64,000 nt of DNA, taken from Bradyrhizobium xenonodulans (GTDB lineage: Bacteria; Pseudomonadota; Alphaproteobacteria; Rhizobiales; Xanthobacteraceae). Within the stretch, counting starts at the first letter, position 1. Each line of letters begins with the position of its first letter. The notes under the pieces are model-generated. The model had not been told where the DNA came from. It made no database searches and was given only the letters and a program-made list of their open reading frames with translations. The translations under genes were made by a program, and so were the position numbers. The DNA lies in assembly GCF_027594865.1 (NCBI RefSeq), contig NZ_CP089391.1, positions 7,408,501-7,472,500 of the forward strand, read 5' to 3'. Below are positions 28,253 to 37,194 of the stretch, piece by piece.

Positions 28253-28283
28253 GGTGCTTTCCGAGAGCGGCACGGAAAGCACC
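28253..28283 (+). terminator. Inverted repeat closing the monooxygenase operon
   Basis: Perfect 10-bp stem GGTGCTTTCC/GGAAAGCACC with an 11-base loop, 46 bp after the chaperonin stop. The T tract after it is weak. Confidence 0.6.
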
Positions 28284-28317
28284 CCATTGTGTTGGCTGCT
28301 ATGGGGCCGGACAGGAT

Positions 28318-28540
28318 ATGACGTCTGCCCGGACCCTTTGCCAGAATCTCTTGAAGCATGTGGAGGCCCTGTCGGAGCAAATAGCAGAACTGGAGAAAGG
28401 ACTACGCATGCGCGCCAGACGGGACGAGGTCGCTTCACGTTTAATGACCATTCCGGGGGTCGGAGCAATCTGCGCCACAGCGATAGAGGCCTTGGTGCCC
28501 TCAGCGGAGACCTTTTAAGGGTCGCGATCTGGAGGACGGT
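28318..28540 (+). pseudogene. IS110-family transposase fragment
   Basis: Reads NLLKHVEALSEQIAELEKGL, then SRLMTIPGVGAICATAIEAL, the transposase_20 helix-hairpin region of IS110 elements, then stops after SAETF. Only about 70 of 340 residues remain. It truncates the end of the DCL-family gene that approaches from the other strand. Confidence 0.75.
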
Positions 28541-29006
28541 GATCCATCTGCGCTTCGTTCCGTGCGATACGTTCGCCCGTAACGGCACAGGAAACCAAGC
28601 CGTCAGAACCGCTGTGGGTAGCGAAGAAATTATCGCGGGCCTTGTAAAGATCGAAGCGCACCGTACGTCGAAGCGCTTGGGCGACCGCCTGCTTACGGCT
28701 GGGCGGTCTCTGGGAGATGCAGTGTGGATAGGAGAAATCCGTGGCGCTGCCATCCGTGCGGATGATCCGGAAGCATTACGTCCCATGCTCGGTCATCATG
28801 ACTTGGAAATGGCTTACGCCACAGCCCACCTTGGCGACATATTCAGTGTCGCGCTCGAGAAGGGCCGCAACGTCGAGGCCATCCGCGTCACTCACCCGCT
28901 CACCGCGCCGGTAGCGGTTAAGCATGGCCTTGAAGAAAGCCGTGGCGTCGCTTTGCTTTTCGAAGCTGCGCGTCGCCAGCTCGACGGGTTTTGAACGCCC
29001 TGCCAT
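28515..29006 (-). pseudogene. DCL-family (DUF3223) protein with in-frame stop and cut C-terminus
   Basis: Frame from the ATG at 29006 (MAGRSKPVELATRSFEKQSD) through KVGCGVSHFQVM to a TAA at 28776. It continues in the same frame without loss of similarity: CFRIIRTDGSATDFSYPHCI and GLVSCAVTGERIARNEAQMDH. Frame preservation on both sides indicates a single nonsense mutation. The last residues are replaced where the IS110 fragment begins. DCL domains occur in plastid-development proteins and in bacterial proteins of unknown role. Confidence 0.7.
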
Positions 29007-29799
29007 TCAGCCCCCCTACCGCAAACTCGAACTGCGCCTCGCAACTATCATCCGCGCATACCGGCTTTTTGAGAGTAAAGGGCCGCTGGAACTTCGTCCG
29101 GCTGCACTTCTTGCAGGCGAACTGGCTGCGGAAAGTCTTGAACTCTTCCCAGCGCGCCTTCTCGTCGCCTATCGAGCCGTCGCCATAAGGTCCGTCCTGG
29201 AAGCGGCTGCCAAAATTCTCGATCACGCCCTTCACCAAGCTGTCGAGGAAGCGATTGTTGACGCCGGGCACCAGCGCAGGCGCGAGCTTGGCATCCTTGA
29301 GCAGGCCGGCAAGCGTCGAGGCCAACTCGCTGCGTTCGAAAGAATAGGGCCTCTCCAGCGACCGGATCCGCACGCTGACCACGAAATCCCGACAGATGCC
29401 GGGAAGCCATTCCTCCTCGGCTTGGCGCATCTCGTTGGCCGCCGACTGGCCCGCAGCCCAACGCGCCTCGATCATCTCGTCGCTCACTTTGTCGTCAGCG
29501 AAAACGCGGCCCGTAGGCTGGATCGAGGCCAATGATCCGAGTGAAGTGCCACGCCTTCGCCTCGAGCTGGTCCTTCAAATAGTTGAAAAACCGCTCGTCG
29601 TGGTAATCAGGATTTGGCTGCCACCGAACATTGTCCCGATGAGCCCGGCGATAGTGCGCCGATGATCGGCATCGTAGGAGGTGACGATGTCATCCAGCGC
29701 GATGATGGGCGCGCCGACATTAAACTGCTGGATCGTCGCCATTCTCAACGCCAGCGCCACCGAATGGATCTGTGAGTCGCTCAAATAGTCGCCCAGCAA
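28918..29799 (-). pseudogene. SMC/ABC-like ATPase, C-terminal part, frameshifted
   Basis: The upstream part reads LSDSQIHSVALALRMA (ABC signature region) and IIALDDIVTSYDADHRRTIAGL (Walker B), then changes frame near 29575. The rest (MIEARWAAGQSAANEMRQAEE, FLDSLVKGVIENFGSRF) ends with a zinc ribbon CKKC...CADDSC. Walker A and the coiled coil are missing. A six-G run near the end adds about 25 spurious residues; without the extra G the stop would overlap the start of the DCL gene, so the two were probably an operon. Confidence 0.6.
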
Positions 29800-30080
29800 A
29801 AGAGCAGACGTGCGGCTTCCGATTTGACGCGCGTTCGTCGTCGTACTGAAATCGAGCTTTCAGTGATGTTGCGGGGTGGCGTCGTGGAAGAGTTTTACAG
29901 GGCTTCGCGCAGCGTGCGCGCGATCTGCCGGAGCGGGCGGACCCTTCACGAGGAAACGGCTGCTCGAGCCCGCCGGGCGGTACGATGCCAGGAGCAAACC
30001 GCCGGTATCCGGAGGCGCGCGCCCTAGCGCCCACCCGAACGGCGTTAGCAGCCTCGATCTTCTCCGCAATCCGCCGAGGC

Positions 30081-30230
30081 ATGGTCAAGGGCAGCCGCGC
30101 CGAAATCAAATGCGACGCCTGCGACGGCTCGGGATCGTTGCCCGTCCGAGAGCCGGAGCCCGGCCGCAAGATCTATCCGGGTCGCTGCACGAAATGCGCC
30201 GGCAAGGGCCGGATCCCCAAGCCCGAGTGA
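30081..30230 (+). CDS. Small CxxCxGxG zinc-binding protein
   Basis: A 49-residue protein with two DnaJ-type zinc half-sites, CDACDGSG and CTKCAGKG, separated by about 18 residues and flanked by basic residues. One zinc can be bound by the four Cys. The start at 30081 (MVKGSRAEIKCDAC) fits; longer starts add low-complexity sequence. Stand-alone DnaJ-zinc-finger mini-proteins like this are frequent in rhizobia; partner unknown. Confidence 0.65.
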   Translation: MVKGSRAEIKCDACDGSGSLPVREPEPGRKIYPGRCTKCAGKGRIPKPE

Positions 30231-30785
30231 GTACGAGTGGGGCGAGCGTCCGTTCGCATTCGAGTCGGAAACGCCGGTCAAGATCGCAGCGGGTAGCCAA
30301 CTGAAACTCGTGCTGGGCGGAAAAAAGGCGCCTAGGCACAGGTCAGCGGCCAACCCCGCAAGCGCCCGACGCCTATGCCGCGCCACCCCCTGCGCTATAC
30401 TCATCGCTAACTCCGCCCATGCCGCGCGAAGGGGCGCTGCCACAGCGGGAAGCGGACGCGGGATTTTCGGAGGCCGAGGTCGTCTATCGAAAGGACACGT
30501 ACCGAGCCATACCAGCACCGGATTGCACCAGCGATCTCGCTTCAGAGCTCACTCACTCCTAGAGGCACGCTATCAGCGGGGATGACGGAGTTTCTCAAGC
30601 GCCGTCCCAGAAAGGGAAGTGCCCCGCTAACTCCGACTTTCCATCTACGCGAATGGGCGAGCTACCACCTTGCGGCAACTTTGCTGACTCACTTTCATAT
30701 TTTTCCCGAGCCGGCCTTGTGTTATTTTAGGTTACTTTCTTAGATTGCTAGAATGTAGCGACACTTCAATGATTTGGGGGAAGTA
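30231..30785. other. Gene-free stretch with promoter
   Basis: No gene. Near its end, TTGTGT (30717) and TAGATT (30741) with an 18-bp spacer could form a promoter for the gene at 30786, preceded by an AT-rich patch unusual for this window. Confidence 0.35.
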
Positions 30786-31091
30786 ATGGCCAGGATCGCT
30801 GTTTCCCGCGAAGCATTCCGCGGTCTGTTCGCCTTTTATGCTGCCAAAGCGCACCACGATCAGAGGCACGACGGCGAGCATTGCCTCACGAAGCTGTTCA
30901 GATCCAGCGACGACATACCTGACGGTCTACTTGAGCTGTGGTCTGAGCGCGTCAACACACTCGATCCCGAGACTGTTGGCAATGTCCTATGTCCGCGCGC
31001 TCGCGCGGTTGCCGATGGCCGCGTCGAATACGATCATGCCAGCGACTTCCTACATGCCTTACTGAGAGAATTGAACGGGACGCAGCACTGA
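30786..31091 (+). CDS. Hypothetical protein, 101 residues
   Basis: Good ribosome site (gggggaagta) right before the ATG. MARIAVSREAFRGLFAFYAA... has predicted helices, several His residues (AHHDQRHDGEHC) and a C-terminal helix (HASDFLHALLRELNG). No known domain recognised. Composition is soluble and cytoplasmic. The next 364 bases, to 31455, show no gene. Confidence 0.55.
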   Translation: MARIAVSREAFRGLFAFYAAKAHHDQRHDGEHCLTKLFRSSDDIPDGLLELWSERVNTLDPETVGNVLCPRARAVADGRVEYDHASDFLHALLRELNGTQH

Positions 31092-31455
31092 GCGCGACGA
31101 ACAAGCCGGGCCTCTGCGCCGGGCTGATCGCCAATATGGTTCGGTTCTCAGCAACCACCAATTAGAGAAGAGTGCTCGCGCTCGGTCGGTTCGGATTCCG
31201 ACATTGGGACGCTTGCTTCCGAGCTGCGCATGAATGCGTTGCCTTCCGCACGCTCCTGGACACGGGCGCCATGGTGGGAAGATGCGCTTAAACGCGCAAC
31301 AAGACCCTAGTAAGCAGCATTGGAAACTGCCCGCAGAGGCAGAGTACCGGGAGCATCTGGCGGCTGCGGCTTTAGCTCATTGAGCTTCGACGCGACTTGT
31401 CGGCATTAGACCGGCATGGCTAATGTTCGAACTACCCGGCGGTGAGACCGGCCGT

Positions 31456-31663
31456 TTATGTAGGACGGAGCGGTCGCCTCGATTGTTCGTTCGACGTTTC
31501 ACCTCGAAATACAGCAATGAGGCGATCACCTTCCCAAAGCTCAAGGTCGTGCTCGCCAGACATTTGTTCGGCTCGACGTCTCGCCGCCTGCTCGTCAATG
31601 CAGTCGAGTTGCGGCGCAAATCACGTGCCGGCTGCTGTCCCCCACGAACACTTTGTAGTGCAT
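31456..31663 (-). pseudogene. Short conserved protein with frameshift
   Basis: Start MHYKVFVGDSSRHVIC, then one frame over APQLDCIDEQAARRRAEQMS, then GEHDLELWEGDRLIAVFRG. The pieces make one continuous 69-residue protein of a type I recall from Bradyrhizobium (ends with ...HDVELW..GRLIA.F). One base change near 31610 breaks it. Confidence 0.5.
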
Positions 31664-31838
31664 GATGCAGTCCCATCCCAAAGGGGGACCATCATCGTGA
31701 TCAAACGTCCGTCTAAAGGCGGCGTCAAACTCAATGAATGCCCGCGGAACCTTTGTACGTGTGGCAATTCGGCTATACCAGCGCGCTAGACCTCATCGAC
31801 CGCGCGACGACGGATCAGGTAAACCTGGGGAGTACGCT

Positions 31839-32573
31839 TCAGTGGCGCAATCTCATCGGGTGCCGAAGCGAGCGGCTCGAGCTTAAGATGAAGATCATCC
31901 CTAGCATCATCAGTAATACGCCAAGCCAAGCTGCCGTCCGGCTCCGCGCCTCGTTACGAGCCTCTGCAGTGAGCACAAGCACGCCGATCGGGATAGTCGG
32001 AGGTTCGGACGAAGTCACCACATCGTTGGCCGGCGCGGCCGCGAGAGGTTGCTCAACATCGACTTGGCTCGGCACGGAGTGCGTGGGCCAGCGGTCGTGC
32101 CCAGCGATGGGGGCCGCCGACATCGGAGTGGTGCCCGTATCGAGATCGGAGGTAGCATCAGCTACCTTGACTTCGGGGTAAGGCGGCTGAGACGGCTCGG
32201 CCGGTGCAGAGCGCAGCAACTCCGCGCGCGCATCAACGACCCCGCTCTGCCTGGGCCGCGTGGTTCCGTTCTCGTCCAGACTGGCGGTGTTATCTTTCGC
32301 CGCGCGCGGACGAACGGTCTTCTTCACCTTCGCCATACCCTCGGTCAGGAACCAGCATTTGTGGTGCCCGTCCATTCGGTAGACCCAATGCTGACTATCG
32401 GGGGTCGAGTTGCCGGGGCGTCCCAAGCATTCCGCTTGTGGCGGAGAGGTCACCGTAGGCTGGGGTGCTGCAGTATTGAAGATATTCGCAAGAGGATTGG
32501 AAGACGCAGGGCCCGTCGAAAGAGTTTCAACAAGAACCAAACTGACGAAGCACATTCGCAAATAACCGGACAT
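31839..32573 (-). CDS. Membrane-anchored envelope protein of unknown function
   Basis: About 244 residues. The start at 32573 (MSGYLRMCFVSLVLVETLSTG) has a gggag site and a signal or anchor sequence. A short motif YRMDGHHKCWFLTEGMAKVKK follows, then a Pro/Ala-rich linker, and a second membrane helix near the C-terminus (TAAWLGVLLMMLGMIFILSS) with a basic end. Two anchors with an extended periplasmic linker suggest an envelope-spanning scaffold. Family not recognised. Confidence 0.55.
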   Translation of the reverse strand: MSGYLRMCFVSLVLVETLSTGPASSNPLANIFNTAAPQPTVTSPPQAECLGRPGNSTPDSQHWVYRMDGHHKCWFLTEGMAKVKKTVRPRAAKDNTASLDENGTTRPRQSGVVDARAELLRSAPAEPSQPPYPEVKVADATSDLDTGTTPMSAAPIAGHDRWPTHSVPSQVDVEQPLAAAPANDVVTSSEPPTIPIGVLVLTAEARNEARSRTAAWLGVLLMMLGMIFILSSSRSLRHPMRLRH

Positions 32574-32892
32574 CGAAAACTCCCGGTGTTGCGCCCCGCC
32601 CGGCATGACCCTTCGTACCGACATAGGCGGCCATGCGGCTCAAATCTGGCGGGGCCATGGATTCATTGTGCTCCTGGCGTGAGCCACGGGTCCGAATGCA
32701 AATCCGGTCCAGCCGCTCACGGTTGCAAAACACAGCCCGACCGTCATGTGGTCGAGTCGCGGCGGCCGCCGGACATCACTCCTTGGGCTTTCTGCGCGAT
32801 CAACTGCTGTCCTATTCGTGCTGAGGTGCATCGGTCGTTAAGGGTTGGTTTAGTTCCCGGCATGATCATTGGGGACCACAAGGGACCCGAGC

Positions 32893-33630
32893 ATGCAATT
32901 GCACCATGCCAATACCTTGGAAGTAATCGAGACGGTCGCGGATCAGGGTAGTGGCGAGGTCGCGACGTGGCCCGTCACGCTCGGTCGATCGGATTTCTCG
33001 CCCTCCAATCGAGATGAGGTCCTGGCGCTATTGGCGCCAAGCGGTCATTCAAAATCCACTATTTGGCTCGTCGCGGTCGCATTGGCTGGAGGTTTTGGAT
33101 TGGGATGGGCTGGTGCCTGGTATGCTCCTGCAACCATCCCGGCTCTCAATCCAAATGCTCGGATAGAACCGGCTTCGCGCCGCATGCCGGACACAAAGTC
33201 AGGCGGTAAGGCCGAAAGCGCCCGAAAGATAGCATCAGCAGCAAGCTCGCGAACACCGCCCGGTTTAGGTCAGCCCTCCACAGTCAGCGCGAGCCTTGCT
33301 CCGAAGCCTCTGGCCAAAGCGTCGGGTGGGGCGCAATCGGCGGAAGCTTCGAATCCAGCTTCTTCGGTTTTGGAGGCGGACATGTCTGTGACCGGCTCGC
33401 TCGAGCCTGCGGGGCCGCTCCTGTCGGTCCCGGAGACAAGACCAACAACTATTGGGGGGTGGGCAGTCCTTGACGTTCGCGGCGGAACGGCGGTGCTCGA
33501 AGGGCCCGATGGGATTCGAATGGCAGCACGGGGGGACGTGATCCCCGGCATCGGGCGAATCGATTCTATCGTGCGTTGGGGCAACCGCTGGATAGTTGCA
33601 ACAGCTCGTGGATTGATCTCGACGCCGTAG
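32893..33630 (+). CDS. Inner-membrane protein with periplasmic beta domain
   Basis: About 245 residues. Cytoplasmic head, membrane helix near 60-80 (IWLVAVALAGGFGLGWAGAWY), long Ala/Ser/Pro linker, and a C-terminal beta-rich domain (GGWAVLDVRGGTAVLEGPDG, then GDVIPGIGRIDSIVRWGNRW) resembling the periplasmic repeat of GspC/PilP-type proteins. The ATG at 32893 is preferred over a TTG at 32869. Function unknown. About 400 bases after it, to 34032, are gene-free. Confidence 0.55.
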   Translation: MQLHHANTLEVIETVADQGSGEVATWPVTLGRSDFSPSNRDEVLALLAPSGHSKSTIWLVAVALAGGFGLGWAGAWYAPATIPALNPNARIEPASRRMPDTKSGGKAESARKIASAASSRTPPGLGQPSTVSASLAPKPLAKASGGAQSAEASNPASSVLEADMSVTGSLEPAGPLLSVPETRPTTIGGWAVLDVRGGTAVLEGPDGIRMAARGDVIPGIGRIDSIVRWGNRWIVATARGLISTP

Positions 33631-34032
33631 GCGTAAACGCTTGCGACGATGAGGTGCCATCCATTCGTGTTTCTCATGCGCCGCAGTTCGCGGACCCACG
33701 TTTCTGCAACTCAATTTCTCCGTGCAATCTAGCCAAGCTTCGCGAGGCGAGCGGCTTCGGCGCGAAGCCCGCGCACCTTACCTCCACTTACTTCACCACC
33801 GAGCCAACGGGGCGAGTGCATGGATATATTTGTTAATCGCTGCAGCGGCGCTATCATTCTACGAGCAATGATGAAATTCGTCCGAAAAAGCCATCGAAAC
33901 GCGGAATATAAGCGTCAGTCCGGCGCGAGTCGCGTTCACTAATATTGCAGTGCGTCTACTATGGGAAGACGAACGCATTTCACGAGCCGGACTGTTTCAG
34001 AGAGCGGAAGGCAAGGGAGCCGCTGGATGCGT

Positions 34033-34329
34033 CTAAGGTTGAGCGAGCAGAAAATGATCTGACTTCAGGACGACCTGAACGGGATGATTGCCGTCCGCAT
34101 CCAAGCCTTCGATTGTGGTGACTGGTTTGGCAACGTCACCTACGGCCGTAATGCACGACCGAACCGCGTCACTGCCGATATGCACCGTGCAGGCACCGCA
34201 CTGGGCAATTCCGCACCCGTATTTCGTACCCGTCAGACCAATCACATCGCGAAGGACCCACAGCAGTGGCGTCTCGGGCGGCACGTCGACAGTGCAGGAT
34301 CTCTTATTTATCGTAAGCTCAATACGCAT
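34033..34329 (-). pseudogene. [2Fe-2S] subunit of a molybdenum hydroxylase (IorA-like), truncated
   Basis: 98 residues: plant-type 2Fe-2S domain with [14 protein letters not shown] and an RSCIT cysteine, as in isoquinoline-1-oxidoreductase or aldehyde-oxidase small subunits. The family has about 150 residues with a second, helical 2Fe-2S domain (CGYCQSG) that is absent here. The frame ends after [17 protein letters not shown]. No large subunit is present, so it is a leftover. Confidence 0.75.
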
Positions 34330-35433
34330 TTCCGACGTCCTCCAGCTCTTCAGCCTTGCCGTTTGCGAGCCAAGCGATAGACGATTGGGGCAGCAGCACG
34401 CCCGGGCAGACGCGCACAGCACTCCCGAGCTCCAAGACGGGCAGTCTCGCAGCTGTCGGCAGCAATCAATCGGGTTCAATAAGGAGCGGGACTGGACGCT
34501 TGGATATTTATCGGCCCCGCACGTAATTCCGTGCCTGTCGTTCGCCCTCCCCTTCTCGTCTTCAGTTCTTCCGAAGATCGAAATCGCAAGCTTCAGTGAT
34601 AGCGAAGCCGCTGGTTGCAATCCCGTTCCGCGTTGATCGAAATCCATCAAACAGCTGGCGATCCAAGCGCGATAGAAGTTCGTCGCAGCGTCCGCATTGG
34701 GCCGCGAGGCGAACCGCGTGCGATCTCCGCGTACCCGATCACGCGGAGCGCAAACGCCACCTTGAGTGCCAGCAGATCCCCTCCAAAGAGAAATGCGCGA
34801 TGGCACGGGCACGGCGATCGTCACCCGAAGGGCCGAGACGCCGGAGGCGGCTCGGGGCGCGAAGCGCCTAGAGCCCGTTTCCGCCGGAGCGCAGCGCAGG
34901 CGGATGCCCCCGGATGCCTGTCATGAGCCGCAGGAATCGCTTGCTGCTGATAGAGTGAGATGCATCACGGGAAGTAAACGCCGAACTGACTGTCCCGCGC
35001 GAGTTCATGGGCTTCGTGAACCGGGTAGGTAGGCGTGTATAGCGATTGCCTGTCCGGGTTTCACGGAAACAAGCGCTGTAGCCGCTCGATAATAGGCAGG
35101 ACGCGCTTCGGCGATGGCTTCGCCCGCCGGGCGGCAACGGTGTCTTGAAGTTGGGCCATAGGCGCGAACTCCCCTGGATCCGCGCAGTCGGCCTCACATC
35201 AAAATAGCCGAGCATCGGCTCGGCGCTCGGCCGCCCGGGCGAGCCGATGCGGGGATTGCAGGCGGCGCGGGCTTGACGCTCTCAGACTTCGCCGCGATTC
35301 AGCGCGATTTCGCCCATAAGTGCTGCATTTCATTGCCGAACGCGAAATAAGAGCAGCGAACGGAGCCTGGAGATGTACCAAACTGCCTGATCTAGGTTGC
35401 GAACTTTGACCGGACTGTTTTGGGGGCATCAAT
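34330..35433. other. Gene-free 1.1-kb stretch
   Basis: Many short frames on both strands, none with convincing composition. I see no named gene. The last 50 bases carry the promoter of the avidin gene. Confidence 0.4.
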
Positions 35434-35826
35434 ATGAAGAGATTACTGGGGCTTTTGCTGTTCGCTCAGTTCTTCTTTCTTTCCGCCGAGGCCATGGCCC
35501 AGGGGCTTCCTGCTCCCTCATACTGGAAGAATGAACGGGGTTCAGAACTGTTTATTTGGTCCGCCAATAGCGGGACAATACAAGGGACTTTCACAAACCA
35601 TGCTCAAGGATTTGCGTGCCAGGGCATCCCTTATCCTGCATCGGGAGCTGTTAGTCCAACCGGCTTGTATTTTGTTGTTACTTTTGCCCAGTGCAATTCC
35701 TTCACCCGATGGGTTGGAAAAACTAACGGGTCTCAAATGCCATCGTCATGGACGCTGTTCTACGTTGATAAGAACGGCAAGCCTGCCAAGTTGAAGGGCG
35801 CGGATATCTTCACGCGCGTATGGTAA
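35434..35826 (+). CDS. Avidin/bradavidin-family secreted biotin-binding protein
   Basis: A 130-residue precursor with a clear Sec signal (MKRLLGLLLFAQFFFLSAEAMA). The mature part follows the avidin barrel: PSYWKNERGSELFIW (strand 1, with Trp), FTNHAQGFACQGIPYP, a conserved Cys pair (FAC...QCNSFTRWVG), SSWTLFYVD and GADIFTRVW. Bradavidins of Bradyrhizobium share this layout. It probably binds biotin outside the cytoplasm. A lone gene with no biotin genes beside it. Base composition is lower in GC than its neighbours, suggesting transfer. Confidence 0.85.
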   Translation: MKRLLGLLLFAQFFFLSAEAMAQGLPAPSYWKNERGSELFIWSANSGTIQGTFTNHAQGFACQGIPYPASGAVSPTGLYFVVTFAQCNSFTRWVGKTNGSQMPSSWTLFYVDKNGKPAKLKGADIFTRVW

Positions 35827-36130
35827 TTTTGGGTCTTCTTGCAACGTCACGACCTTGGAAGCTCGCTCTCGCGAATTTTGGCCTGCGTCTCTTTGAGACG
35901 TGCAGCCTCCGTTCTGCAAAACACTGGCCGTCCAGGAACAGTCACCTTGGATGTTTGAGAGCCCGCATGTCCTGCCGCAACGGCCCGGGAATAGCGTTGA
36001 AAGGCATCTCCCCAGATTCGAAAGGACAGTCTTAACTTGCGTCCAAACTGCCGGACGATCCGTGGATTAGAATGACTTTTCGGGTTTTGTTTTGAAGCCA
36101 GGCGCAGGTCGGCAGGTGCCATGACTATAT

Positions 36131-36574
36131 ATGCGGCGTTCGTGTTGCGGCGTTTGGTTGACGAATGTGAGTTTTCAGCTCTCGGTCCTTAAGATTCTCG
36201 CCGGCCAACCGGAGGGCCGAGCCAGTCTTGCTGTCCTGAAGGATTACCTAGCGGTGTTCTACACCAGTGGTCCGGAATGGACGGCTCGTATGAAGCGATT
36301 GGCAGAGCGGGTGCCAGACCTCGATATTTTCAGACAGAAGCTGGTTGCGCGGGAATCCGGCCATTGGATCATTATGGAAGAGGGCCGGGCCTTTCTTGAT
36401 TCGCTGGAACAGGCGGCCATACTGGCCACTCAGGAGCGAGCGCGCGAAGAAGAGAGTGAGAAGCTTGTTGCAAGTAAGCTTCCAGTGCTTTCCCCGGCGC
36501 CGCAACGTCGCAATGGTCGTCGCAGGCATTGCCGCCGCAGGCAGCCGATGGAGCGCGAAGGTCGGTCGGCCTAA
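36131..36574 (+). CDS. Winged-helix-like hypothetical protein
   Basis: About 147 residues, or about 135 if translation starts at the GTG at 36167 (VSFQLSVLKILAGQPEGRASLAVLKDYL). The first 100 residues look like a small helical/winged-helix fold (WTARMKRLAERVPDLDIFRQK, GHWIIMEEGRAFLDSLE). The tail is Arg-rich and may be extended by a lost stop. I recall similar short proteins as common in Bradyrhizobium, without known role. About 300 bases before it hold nothing named. Confidence 0.55.
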   Translation: MRRSCCGVWLTNVSFQLSVLKILAGQPEGRASLAVLKDYLAVFYTSGPEWTARMKRLAERVPDLDIFRQKLVARESGHWIIMEEGRAFLDSLEQAAILATQERAREEESEKLVASKLPVLSPAPQRRNGRRRHCRRRQPMEREGRSA

Positions 36575-36699
36575 CCCTTCTGCCAAGCGATTGGCACTTT
36601 ATTTGTGCGGCGGCAGATGGCGCGCGGGCAATCGAGTATGGTCTTGATCCTTCTGGAAAGAATAGGTAGATCGCGGTCGTTTGATTTGGAGATATTGTA

Positions 36700-36906
36700 G
36701 TGGCGACTGGTATTGTAAAGTGGTTCAACGCGACGAAGGGCTACGGTTTTATCAAGCCCGATGATGGCGGATCGGACGTATTCGTGCACGTCAGGGCGGT
36801 CGAGAAGGCCGGCTACACCGGGCTCGCTGAAGGGGCCCGGATCAGCTTCGAACTCAAGACAGGCAGCTCGGGCAAGATGTCCGCAGAAAACCTGCGTATT
36901 GGGTGA
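36700..36906 (+). CDS. cspA: Cold-shock protein, CspA family
   Basis: A 68-residue single cold-shock domain, RNA chaperone. GTG start. Begins ATGIVKWFNATKGYGFI (RNP1 KGYGFI), then SDVFVHVRAV (RNP2) and ends MSAENLRIG. Family length and all aromatic RNA-contact residues are kept. The next 290 bases, to the end of the DUF2235 gene, show no reliable gene. Confidence 0.93.
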   Translation: MATGIVKWFNATKGYGFIKPDDGGSDVFVHVRAVEKAGYTGLAEGARISFELKTGSSGKMSAENLRIG

Positions 36907-37194
36907 ACTCGGCGCTTCATGCACACCTGCTACATCCGCTGACTTCTTAAGTTGCTCAATCAGCCGATTGACCGGGACGAGTCCGGCCGGGGGCGGTCGC
37001 GTTGCTGCAAGCCCCCGGAACGCAGTCGGTCGGGATGCGCGCGTCCTGGCGAGCCTTGCCTGCCGCTCCGTGACAGCGACCTCCTTCAGAAACTCCGCAA
37101 TGCCTTTGTGGCTCTTCGGAGTGAAGAAGGCCTCCAAGCCGACCATCGTACGTAACCGATTGCCATCGGAATGGGGGGCAGCGGTGCGGTCCAA

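Noticed and set aside
36571..37194. 207-codon minus-strand frame
   Set aside because: Runs antisense through cspA and shows no family; only the first 70 codons look at all natural.
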